A stretch of DNA of 5,262 nucleotides from Lysobacteraceae bacterium. Its GTDB lineage: Bacteria; Pseudomonadota; Gammaproteobacteria; Steroidobacterales; Steroidobacteraceae. The notes beneath the pieces are model-generated. The model was not told the origin of the DNA and ran no database searches. It saw only the letters and a list, made by a program, of their open reading frames with translations. Of the stretch, positions 1 to 5,213 are shown piece by piece; position 1 is the stretch's first letter, and each line of letters starts with the position of its first letter. The DNA is taken from positions 1-5,262 of the forward strand of contig JAAYXG010000084.1 in assembly GCA_012516015.1 (NCBI GenBank), written 5' to 3'. The position numbers were made by a program, and so were the translations under genes.

Positions 1-27
1 GAGGAGATCGCCAAGACGGAGGAGTAG
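1..27 (+). CDS. C-terminal end of an upstream gene (partial)
   Basis: Frame 1 reads eight codons (EEIAKTEE) and then TAG at 25-27. The charged, Glu/Lys-rich tail is typical of a soluble protein's C-terminus. The stop lies 35 bp before the next start, on the same strand, which would suit an operon. Frame 2 is also open through this edge, so the reading frame is not proven. Too little remains to name the product. Confidence 0.4.
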   Translation, partial: EEIAKTEE

Positions 28-29
28 CG

Positions 30-56
30 CCCCCTCGCGCGCGCTGAGTCAGGGGG
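30..56 (+). promoter_or_regulatory. Leader inverted repeat that can cover the Shine-Dalgarno of the 63-1166 gene
   Basis: CCCCCT at 30-35 is perfectly complementary to AGGGGG at 51-56, with a 15-nt spacer. The right arm is the first part of the purine-rich ribosome binding site AGGGGGAGAG (51-60) of the gene starting at 63. In RNA the stem would hide that site. The left arm begins 3 nt after the likely stop codon of the upstream gene, so a terminating ribosome would sit on it. The pairing is seen in the sequence; a regulatory role is inferred. Confidence 0.4.
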
Positions 57-62
57 AGAGTC

Positions 63-1166
63 ATGAACAAGCTCGCCATCGTACTCGTGCTCGCTACCGC
101 GGCAGCCTCGTTGACGTGCATGCATCTCGTGAGCCAGCTGCGCGATGAGCGCGCTCGTACCGAGACGCTGCAGACGCGCATCGCCGAGCTCGAGCGCACG
201 GTCGCGGAACGCGATCGCGCGGCAACGGCGCTCTCAGGCCGAGCGTCGCCTTTCTCGTCTTTTTCCGGCCCCGCGACCGAGCCGGGGCAACCCGCCGTTG
301 CAGAGTCGACGGTCCTCCCGCCCGCGAATGAGCCGGCTACGACGGCACCGGATCGCAGTGCGCAGTTGCGGGAGCATTTCGCGCGTCGACGCGAGCTCAT
401 GCAGGATCCGGCGTATCGGGAAGCCGTGCGCAAGCAGCAGCGGGTACACATGGATGCGATGTATCCCGGCTTGGCCGAGGCACTCGGCTTGACCAACGAC
501 GAGAGGAACCGTTTCTTGGATCTGCTCTCCGAGCAGCAAATCGACCAGATGGCGAAAGCGTCGGAATCGATGGCGTGGGATATGAATGACCGAGCTGCCA
601 TCGAACAAATGCACGAGGCGACCGCCGAACTGCAGAAGCGTCACCGCCAGGAAATCGAGGCACAGTTCGGTCCCAACGTGCGGCAGAGATGGACGGAGTA
701 TCAGGAAACGCTCGGTCACCGGCATCGAATCGCCGCACTGCAATCGCAGCTCGCGCTCGCAGGCACGCCGCTCGACGCGGAGCAATCGAAGGCCGTGCTC
801 AATGTGTTCGTCGAAGAGCAGCGGCGCCAGGTCGGCGAGCACGCACGGACCAACGCGGGCGCCGCGGGCGCTTTCATGCGGTTCCCCGGGTCGGATACGG
901 ACCTTACGGAATGGATGCAAGACCAGGAGCGTTCGCACGAACGGATCCTGAGCACCCTGCAGTCCAGCTTGACCCCGGAGCAGCTCGAGCGCCTCGAAAG
1001 CATCTTCGCACGCGAGCGCGAAGCGCAGCGTGCGTCGGTGGAATTGATGCGAGCGCAAGGCGTAAACGGAGGCAATGTCCTCGTGGGTGCGGGCGGCTTT
1101 GCGCCTGTCGCCGGCGTCACGCTCACCACGATCGAAAGCAAAGAAGAACGAGACAACGAACCGTAG
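63..1166 (+). CDS. Membrane-anchored helical envelope protein with LTxxQ-like segments (hypothetical)
   Basis: I do not recognise a named gene; the product is 367 residues. Residues 3-19 form a short hydrophobic segment after MNK, fitting a signal anchor. C19 lacks a good lipobox (SLTC), so a lipoprotein is unlikely. Residues 22-52 have heptad-like spacing rich in Leu/Glu/Arg, a probable coiled coil. Residues 60-100 are a Pro/Ala/Thr/Ser-rich linker. The rest is charged and helical, with three similar segments: LGLTNDE (141-147), TPLDAEQ (235-241) and SLTPEQ (302-307), each followed by an amphipathic helix. These resemble the LTxxQ motif of the periplasmic Spy/CpxP family, whose members chaperone or sense misfolded envelope proteins; family membership here is an inference. 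Residues 335-350 are Gly-rich. The ATG follows a strong ribosome binding site (51-60). The gene converges on rhlE with 8 bp between stops. Most likely location is the periplasm, tethered to the inner membrane. Confidence 0.8.
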   Translation: MNKLAIVLVLATAAASLTCMHLVSQLRDERARTETLQTRIAELERTVAERDRAATALSGRASPFSSFSGPATEPGQPAVAESTVLPPANEPATTAPDRSAQLREHFARRRELMQDPAYREAVRKQQRVHMDAMYPGLAEALGLTNDERNRFLDLLSEQQIDQMAKASESMAWDMNDRAAIEQMHEATAELQKRHRQEIEAQFGPNVRQRWTEYQETLGHRHRIAALQSQLALAGTPLDAEQSKAVLNVFVEEQRRQVGEHARTNAGAAGAFMRFPGSDTDLTEWMQDQERSHERILSTLQSSLTPEQLERLESIFAREREAQRASVELMRAQGVNGGNVLVGAGGFAPVAGVTLTTIESKEERDNEP

Positions 1167-1174
1167 CGCTCGAC

Positions 1175-2539
1175 CTAGTGGGGCCGTCCGCGCCGCTTTT
1201 GCGATCTCCGTCCGCTTCGATGAGTTGCGCCCGCACTCGAGTGCGAAGGACGCCGCGGAGCATCTCTCCCGCGATCGGGCGACCTCGACGACGCATGCCG
1301 GTGACGCGGCGCCTCTCGTCGATTGCGGCTCGGCGGTTGCGACTCCCTGCGGACGTCCCGAGCTCGAGGCACGGCGTCCGTTTGCCCGACCTGCTCGCGC
1401 GGCAGCGGCGGGCGCGCGGGCTTGAAGCTCGGTAGAGGCGCTTCCGGAATCGGCCTGCGCAAGAGCTTCTCGACGTCCTTGAGCAAACCTGCTTCCTCGG
1501 GCGCAACGAGCGAGATTGCGTGGCCGCTCGCCCCCGCGCGCCCCGTTCTTCCGATGCGATGCACGTAGTCCTCCGGAACGTTCGGCAACTCATAGTTGAC
1601 GACGTGCGGCAGCTCCTTGATGTCGAGCCCGCGTGAGGCGACTTCCGTTGCGACCAAAGCCCGGATCTTGCCTTGCTTGAATGCCGCGAGCGCCTGGGTA
1701 CGAGCGGACTGACTCTTGTTACCGTGAATCGCGGCGGCTTCGACGCCATCTTGCTGAAGCTGCTTCGTGAGGCGATTCGCGCCGTGCTTCGTACGCGTGA
1801 AGATCAGCACCTGGTTCCAGTTTCCTTCTCTGATTAGGTGCGACAGCAGCGCGCGCTTCTGATCCTTAGCAACGGCGTACACACGCTGATCGACCGTTTC
1901 CACGGCGGCATTACGGCGCGCCACTTCGATCTCGGCAGGATCGTGCAGCAGCGTCTGTGCGAGCCGGCGGATATCGTCCGAGTAGGTCGCCGAGAACATG
2001 AGGTTCTGACGACGCGGCGGCAAGAGCTTGATCACGCGCCTGATGTCGGCAATGAATCCCATGTCCAACATTCGATCCGCCTCGTCGAGCACGAAGACCT
2101 CTACTTTCGTGAGATCGACGCCGCGCTGCTGCGCGATATCGAGCAGCCGACCTGGCGTGGCGACGAGAATATCGGTTCCGCGTCTCAGCGCTTCGAGTTG
2201 CGGATTGATGCTCACGCCGCCGAACACGACCAGCGTGCGCAGCCGCAGGTACTTGCCGTAGCTCTTGATGCTGTCGGCCACTTGCGCGGCGAGCTCGCGC
2301 GTCGGCACGAGGATGAGCGCACGCGGATCGTTGGTGGTCGGTCCGGCATGCAGATGCTGCAGAATGGGCAGCGTGAATCCGGCGGTCTTGCCCGTCCCGG
2401 TCTGCGCGCCGGCGAGAATATCGCGCCCGGCGAGAATCTCGGGGATCACGCGGCGTTGGATGGGAGTCGGCTCTGTATAGCCCCGCTCGGCAAGAGCACG
2501 GGTCAGTTGCGGTAGGAGTCCGAGCGCGTCGAAAGGCAT
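1175..2539 (-). CDS. rhlE: DEAD-box ATP-dependent RNA helicase, RhlE type
   Basis: A 454-residue protein that unwinds short RNA duplexes with ATP in the cytoplasm; RhlE relatives act in ribosome assembly, RNA turnover and cold adaptation. All core motifs are present: Q motif (F3, PTPIQ 24-28), motif I AQTGTGKT (45-52), Ia PTRELA (79-84), GG 107-108, Ib TPGR (128-131), II DEAD (152-155), III SAT (183-185), IV LIFTRT (245-250), V (297-307) and [10 protein letters not shown] (327-334). Motif V reads [11 protein letters not shown], with Glu299 where Asp is usual. Residues 372-454 are a Pro/Arg/Ser-rich basic tail, common in RhlE proteins and probably RNA-binding. The start at 2539 gives [12 protein letters not shown], matching the family N-terminus (typically M-S-F-x-x-L-G-L). 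An in-frame ATG at 2686 would add 49 low-complexity residues and overlap the response regulator gene, so it is rejected. The ribosome binding site is weak. The gene is 88 bp downstream of the response regulator on the same strand and may have its own promoter. Confidence 0.95.
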   Translation of the reverse strand: MPFDALGLLPQLTRALAERGYTEPTPIQRRVIPEILAGRDILAGAQTGTGKTAGFTLPILQHLHAGPTTNDPRALILVPTRELAAQVADSIKSYGKYLRLRTLVVFGGVSINPQLEALRRGTDILVATPGRLLDIAQQRGVDLTKVEVFVLDEADRMLDMGFIADIRRVIKLLPPRRQNLMFSATYSDDIRRLAQTLLHDPAEIEVARRNAAVETVDQRVYAVAKDQKRALLSHLIREGNWNQVLIFTRTKHGANRLTKQLQQDGVEAAAIHGNKSQSARTQALAAFKQGKIRALVATEVASRGLDIKELPHVVNYELPNVPEDYVHRIGRTGRAGASGHAISLVAPEEAGLLKDVEKLLRRPIPEAPLPSFKPARPPLPREQVGQTDAVPRARDVRRESQPPSRNRREAPRHRHASSRSPDRGRDAPRRPSHSSAGATHRSGRRSQKRRGRPH

Positions 2540-2568
2540 GTCCAGTCCATTAGGGAAAATGGGCGGGC

Positions 2569-2574
2569 ACTCTA
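2569..2574 (-). promoter_or_regulatory. Possible -10 element for rhlE
   Basis: On the minus strand TAGAGT matches the TATAAT consensus at 4 of 6 positions, 29 bp upstream of the rhlE start. No good -35 is seen at 16-19 bp spacing; the best is TCAAGC at 2594-2599. A perfect CAAGC-N4-GCTTG dyad (2585-2598) lies where the spacer and -35 would be. Weak evidence only. Confidence 0.2.
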
Positions 2575-2627
2575 CACGTTGCGCCAAGCCGCCGCTTGAC
2601 GATCGTACGCGCCCCGCGGAATGGCGG

Positions 2628-3044
2628 CTAAGCGCGCGCGTCGGCGAGCTTTTCGAAAGCGCCGCCAAGGGCTTTGGCGACGTCATCTTCGGTGTACGGC
2701 TTCGCTAGGAGGCCGAGCGGCTTCGCATCGCCGATCCGATCGCCGAGCTCTTCGAACGACGCGCCTGTCATCAGCAAAGAAGGAATGCCGTGGCGCTCGA
2801 GGAGCGCGGCGGCCGTATCGATGCCGTCGCCCCCGTCCCCCACGAGGCCGACATCGACGATGGCAAGGTCCGTGGGCGTGCCGGCCGCGACCGCGAGAGC
2901 GGTTCGCAACGAGGGCGCGATTCCGCTTACGGAGTGTCCGAGGTCGCGTAGCACGCCTTGGAGATGGAGACCGATCAACGTCTCATCCTCCACGATGAGC
3001 ACGCGCAGGGAACGCGCGCCTGAGGTTGTCGACTCGAGCGTCAT
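2628..3044 (-). CDS. Receiver-only response regulator
   Basis: A 138-residue protein that is almost entirely one CheY-like receiver domain (about residues 13-130). Phosphorylation residues are intact: acidic pair E19/D20, phospho-acceptor D64 at the end of strand 3 (LAIVD), T93 (LLMTG) and K115 followed by Pro-Tyr. There is no DNA-binding or enzymatic output domain, so it should work by protein contact or as a phosphate relay or sink. The VDVGL stretch after strand 3, with a Gly/Asp-rich turn (66-74), and the AKPY motif recall stand-alone receivers that partner HWE/HisKA_2 kinases; this is a resemblance, not proof. The ATG at 3044 leaves a 12-residue lead before strand 1. No clear ribosome binding site precedes it, so a start nearer strand 1 is possible. 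It is divergent from a second receiver gene and lies 88 bp before rhlE. No kinase is visible nearby. Confidence 0.92.
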   Translation of the reverse strand: MTLESTTSGARSLRVLIVEDETLIGLHLQGVLRDLGHSVSGIAPSLRTALAVAAGTPTDLAIVDVGLVGDGGDGIDTAAALLERHGIPSLLMTGASFEELGDRIGDAKPLGLLAKPYTEDDVAKALGGAFEKLADARA

Positions 3045-3120
3045 GCTGAATGGAACGCGGCGACCGGATGCCGTGGCTCGGAAGGACTCATGGTAGATGC
3101 GCGCAATGCACTAGAGGACG

Positions 3121-3148
3121 CAAAGTTCCCTGCAGCGACCGAACTTTG
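3121..3148. repeat. Inverted repeat CAAAGTTC-N12-GAACTTTG, candidate operator
   Basis: The 8-bp arms at 3121-3128 and 3141-3148 are perfectly complementary, with a 12 bp spacer. Arm centres are 20 bp apart, about two helical turns, as expected for a dimeric DNA-binding protein on one face of the helix. Each arm read outward contains GAACTT, the core of the -35 of RpoE-type ECF promoters, but I see no matching -10 on either side. The dyad is observed; operator function is inferred. Confidence 0.4.
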
Positions 3149-3266
3149 TAGGTATCTTACCTGCGCGTGTCGTCGCGGCCAGAAGCGCGTTCCGCCAAAA
3201 CGGACTGCTCTCAATGAGCACCTATGGTTCGGCGAAACCCCGAGGTCGCAGGAGCGCGAGTGTAGG

Positions 3267-3296
3267 CGGACAGTCGACGACGAGGTACCTTACTAT
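3267..3296 (+). promoter_or_regulatory. Possible sigma-70-like promoter for the + strand response regulator
   Basis: CGGACA (3267-3272, 4 of 6 to TTGACA) and TACTAT (3291-3296, 4 of 6 to TATAAT) are separated by 18 bp. Transcription would start about 20 bp before the ATG at 3324. The -10 overlaps the second copy of the AGGTAYCTTAC repeat (3283-3293), so a protein bound there could block or assist initiation. The matches are modest. Confidence 0.3.
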
Positions 3297-3323
3297 TCCA
3301 TCGCGAAGCTAGCGGACGTGGCC

Positions 3324-3701
3324 ATGCGAATTCTCATTGTCGAAGACGAGCTCCTCGTGCGTATGTTCGCAGTCGATGCGCTCGAGGATGCACAATTCCA
3401 AGTGGAGCAGGCCGGCTCGGCCGCCGATGCGCTTCGCTGCTTCAGCCACCTGGGAGAAGATCTCGCGGCGGTCATCATCGATCTCGGATTACCCGACCGC
3501 TCCGGGGACGAGCTCGCAGCGGAATTGCGCGAGCTCGGAGCGGATATGCCGATCCTGATCGCGAGCGGACGCAGCGAGGGCGAGATCCGGGATCGCTTCG
3601 CGCACGACCCGCGCGTCGGGGTGCTCGTCAAACCGTATACCGCATCGATGTTGATCGACGCGCTCGAGTCCGTAGGCGTCAAGAGCCCGGGCAACGGTTA
3701 G
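3324..3701 (+). CDS. Receiver-only response regulator
   Basis: A 125-residue single CheY-like receiver domain. Strand 1 is RILIVEDE with acidic pair E7/D8; the phospho-acceptor is D53 (VIIDLGLPD). S81 (ILIASG) replaces the usual Thr, and K103 is followed by Pro-Tyr-Thr. No output domain follows; the protein ends about 10 residues after the last helix. It should be phosphorylatable and act through partner proteins. The start at 3324 places the initiator directly before strand 1, as in the family. An upstream in-frame GTG at 3318 and ATG at 3090 are less likely. The ribosome binding site is weak. It is divergent from the receiver gene at 2628-3044. The two proteins share the KPYT signature but differ around the phospho-acceptor (DLGLPD here, DVGLVGD there), so they do not look like a recent duplication. 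Confidence 0.9.
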   Translation: MRILIVEDELLVRMFAVDALEDAQFQVEQAGSAADALRCFSHLGEDLAAVIIDLGLPDRSGDELAAELRELGADMPILIASGRSEGEIRDRFAHDPRVGVLVKPYTASMLIDALESVGVKSPGNG

Positions 3702-3972
3702 AGAGTCAGTGCGTTTACGTATACATACGCACAACGCGTGGCGCTGACGCGGACTTTCGTCTGGGCGGCGTCGGCCCAGCGAGCGGCCTCTGGCATTCGT
3801 GACCTGCTCGAAACATTCAAATTCCTCATCGAGCAAGCAAGTACCCTGGAGAGTAGCGGAAGGTGCAGGTAGGCTCCATAGCCGCTCGGTCACTCCAATT
3901 CATGTCGAGTCGCTTCGACTTCGGTTCCGTTCGGCCGAGTCGACTCTCTAAGCCACGAAGATGGGATGCGCC
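3702..3972. promoter_or_regulatory. Intergenic region before the AraC-type regulator
   Basis: This 271 bp stretch holds no convincing gene. It contains several dyads: GTGCGT-N12-ACGCAC (3709-3732), TGCTCGA-N17-TCGAGCA (3805-3835), a small hairpin AGTCG-CTT-CGACT (3908-3920) and a 10 bp palindrome GAGTCGACTC (3937-3946). TTAGAGAGTC (3698-3707) recurs inverted at 3942-3951. The promoter of the AraC-type gene should lie here, but I cannot place -35 and -10 boxes with confidence. No U-tract terminator follows the response regulator stop. Confidence 0.45.
3904..3946. repeat. Repeated CGAGTCG half-sites upstream of the AraC-type gene
   Basis: CGAGTCG occurs at 3906-3912 and again at 3936-3942, 30 bp (about three helical turns) apart and 27 bp upstream of the regulator's start. 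The first is followed by an inverted CGACT, and the second forms the perfect palindrome GAGTCGACTC. AraC-family proteins often bind two same-facing half-sites near their own promoter, so autoregulation is plausible. The repeat is seen; binding is inferred. Confidence 0.3.
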
Positions 3973-4932
3973 ATGGACGTACTCTCAAACGTACTCAAGG
4001 TCACGAACTTGGTGACGCATGTGCTCGGTCCGCACGAATTCATCGCGCCTTGGGGAATTCAGGTCGACGCTCGAGCGAATGCCGCGGTTTACGTCGTGAA
4101 GCGGGGCGCGTGCTGGTTGAAGCGTGACGATCGCGAGACCGTGCAACTCAAGACCGGCGACGTCGTGCTGCTCGCGAGAGGCGATGCGCATTCGTTGTCC
4201 TCGGAGCGTGAGATGCGCGATCTCGAGCGCTACGAGGATGCGATCGCACGCGCTCGAGGCATGACCGTCCCGCCGCGCAGCGGCTTTCCGCATGCGGCAG
4301 TCGAGTCGACGATTCTGCAGTACGCCACCTATGAGTTGTCTCGAGATGCGGCGCACCCGCTCCTCTCGCTCCTGCCGCCGATCGTGCGACTCTCCGCAGA
4401 TCGAACGCGCGGCGATAGCGAGTTCGACGCGTTGTTGCGGCTCATCGGCGAGGAAGCCATCAAACGCGAGGCCGGTTGCGGGCATGTCGTACCCCGCTTC
4501 ATGGATGCGTTATTCGTCTACATTCTGCGCGCGTGGCTGCACGATCAGCCCGAGGGGTCGGGCGGATGGCTTGGCGCCCTGCGCGACCCGCAAATACGCA
4601 AGGCGCTGACGCTCGTCCACAGATCGCCCCAGGCTCCATGGACGGTCGAGCTGCTCGCGCGGTCGGTCGCGATGTCGCGCGCCGCGTTTGCCAAGCGATT
4701 CACCGATCTCGTGGGAGAACCGCCCCTTGCCTACGTGACACGATGGCGGATGGATCTCGCGGCGAAACTACTGCGAGAGTCGATGGAACCCGTCTCCAGA
4801 ATCGCAGGGCGCGTCGGCTACATCTCGGAGACTGCATTTGCGAAGGCATTCCGTCGCCGTAGGAATATCGCACCGGGGCAATACCGATACGGACGAGCGA
4901 GAAAGAAGCGCGAGAACCTGCTGCCGGCGTGA
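3973..4932 (+). CDS. AraC-family transcriptional regulator with N-terminal cupin domain
   Basis: A 319-residue DNA-binding regulator. Residues 1-190 match the cupin-type sensor of this AraC subfamily: MDVLSNVLK start, strand-rich core with RGACWLKRDD (45-54), the GDVVLLARGDAHSL segment (62-75) and the PLLSLLPPIVRL helix/strand (129-140), then a helical linker with LFVYILRAWL (180-189). Residues about 205-305 are the double helix-turn-helix domain: first HTH in TVELLARSVAMSRAAFAKRF (224-243), the conserved LVGEPPLAYVTRWRM (246-260) and second HTH around VSRIAGRVGYISETAFAKAF (274-293). The last 15 residues are basic. The cupin would bind a small molecule and alter DNA binding; the ligand is unknown. 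The start at 3973 gives the family-typical N-terminus and follows a GGGA at 3963-3966; ATG 3961 in frame would add four residues. The gene converges on the small membrane protein gene with 9 bp between stops. No enzyme genes are adjacent, so its target cannot be read from context. Confidence 0.93.
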   Translation: MDVLSNVLKVTNLVTHVLGPHEFIAPWGIQVDARANAAVYVVKRGACWLKRDDRETVQLKTGDVVLLARGDAHSLSSEREMRDLERYEDAIARARGMTVPPRSGFPHAAVESTILQYATYELSRDAAHPLLSLLPPIVRLSADRTRGDSEFDALLRLIGEEAIKREAGCGHVVPRFMDALFVYILRAWLHDQPEGSGGWLGALRDPQIRKALTLVHRSPQAPWTVELLARSVAMSRAAFAKRFTDLVGEPPLAYVTRWRMDLAAKLLRESMEPVSRIAGRVGYISETAFAKAFRRRRNIAPGQYRYGRARKKRENLLPA

Positions 4933-4939
4933 ACGCCGC
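4924..4939. terminator. Small GC hairpin between convergent genes
   Basis: CGGCG-TGAA-CGCCG forms a 5 bp GC stem with a four-base loop spanning the stop codon of the AraC-type gene. The small membrane protein gene ends at 4942 on the other strand, so the hairpin could serve both directions. No T-tract follows on either strand, so it is at best a weak or factor-dependent terminator. Confidence 0.2.
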
Positions 4940-4941
4940 CG

Positions 4942-5133
4942 TCAGTGACTCCTGCTCCACTCGTCGGGCGGATTTTGCCGGCGCACCTCGCGAGGATTCG
5001 CAGCGGTTCCTTTGCGATAGCCGGGATCGAACTTGCGGCGACGAAAGACGTAAATCGTCAACGCAAGCGCAATGGCGATCAGAATCAGGATCGGCACGAG
5101 ATACTCGCCGAAGAACTCGATCAAAGGACCCAT
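4942..5133 (-). CDS. Small single-pass membrane protein (63 aa, hypothetical)
   Basis: I do not recognise the family. Residues 11-30 are a strongly hydrophobic helix (YLVPILILIAIALALTIYVF) followed at once by RRRK (31-34), so the C-terminus should face the cytoplasm. The remaining 29 residues are polar, with Arg, Asn and Pro and no Cys. It is probably an inner-membrane protein; size and layout resemble small membrane modulators or structural peptides, but no function can be assigned. The ATG at 5133 has a GAGG ribosome binding site 8 nt upstream, which supports the start. That site lies inside a strong leader stem-loop (5140-5182), suggesting translational control. The gene converges on the AraC-type regulator and may be divergent from a gene starting at the right edge. 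Confidence 0.65.
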   Translation of the reverse strand: MGPLIEFFGEYLVPILILIAIALALTIYVFRRRKFDPGYRKGTAANPREVRRQNPPDEWSRSH

Positions 5134-5139
5134 GTGATC

Positions 5140-5182
5140 ACCCTCGTGTTTGGTTCGCCGCGGCGCGGCGTACTACGAGGGT
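5140..5182 (-). promoter_or_regulatory. Leader stem-loop that pairs with the Shine-Dalgarno of the small membrane gene
   Basis: Read on the minus strand, ACCCTCGT (5182-5175) is perfectly complementary to ACGAGGGT (5147-5140), which holds the ribosome binding site GAGGG. Inside lies a second perfect stem CGCCGC-GCC-GCGGCG (5170-5156). The result is an 8 bp outer stem, an asymmetric internal loop (AGTA against AACCAAAC) and a 6 bp GC inner stem. In mRNA this would block ribosome binding six bases before the AUG unless opened. The structure is read directly from the sequence; that it is a switch, thermometer or protein-binding site is inferred. Confidence 0.5.
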
Positions 5183-5213
5183 AACGGGCTTGGGCGCGGA
5201 ATAGTTTCCAGTA

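Larger units (their letters stand above)
3045..3323. promoter_or_regulatory. Divergent regulatory region between two response regulator genes
   Basis: This 279 bp gap should hold the promoters of both receiver genes. It contains a perfect dyad CAAAGTTC-N12-GAACTTTG (3121-3148) and an adjoining small dyad AGGTA-TCT-TACCT (3150-3162). AGGTATCTTAC (3150-3160) is repeated at 3283-3293 with one change. A hairpin TGCTC-N5-GAGCA lies at 3206-3220. No convincing gene lies here, although the frame of the + strand regulator stays open back to an ATG at 3090. The 78 residues this would add do not look like a protein domain, apart from a short receiver-like stretch near 3093-3128. Confidence 0.55.

Noticed and set aside
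36..43. CGCGCGCG alternating run as a Z-DNA or simple-repeat feature
   Set aside because: Only a few units long and expected by chance in DNA this GC-rich.
234..1058. Long open frame (274 codons) on the - strand opposite the envelope protein gene
   Set aside because: Arg/Leu-rich composition typical of an antisense shadow; the + strand frame has a strong ribosome binding site, a signal anchor and coherent helices.
1838..2515. Long open frame (225 codons) on the + strand opposite the helicase
   Set aside because: It mirrors conserved helicase codons; high GC coding DNA commonly leaves such antisense frames open, and there is no ribosome binding site or domain.
2585..2598. CAAGC-N4-GCTTG hairpin as a terminator for the response regulator gene
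   Set aside because: The stem is only 5 bp and no T-tract follows on the minus strand; it more likely belongs to the rhlE upstream region, if it has any role.
2540..2686. Extended N-terminus of the helicase starting at 2686
   Set aside because: The 49 extra residues are Ser/Arg-rich with no family match and overlap the response regulator's 3' end; the start at 2539 fits the RhlE N-terminus.
3090..3323. Extended start (ATG 3090) for the + strand response regulator
   Set aside because: The 78 extra residues do not form a recognisable domain and cross several dyads typical of promoter DNA; the start at 3324 is directly before receiver strand 1.
3489..3893. Open frame (134 codons) on the - strand overlapping the response regulator end and the intergenic region
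   Set aside because: More than half is antisense to the receiver domain, and no domain or ribosome binding site is seen.
3985..4485. Open frame (166 codons) on the - strand opposite the AraC-type gene
   Set aside because: Antisense shadow of the well-supported cupin domain coding sequence.
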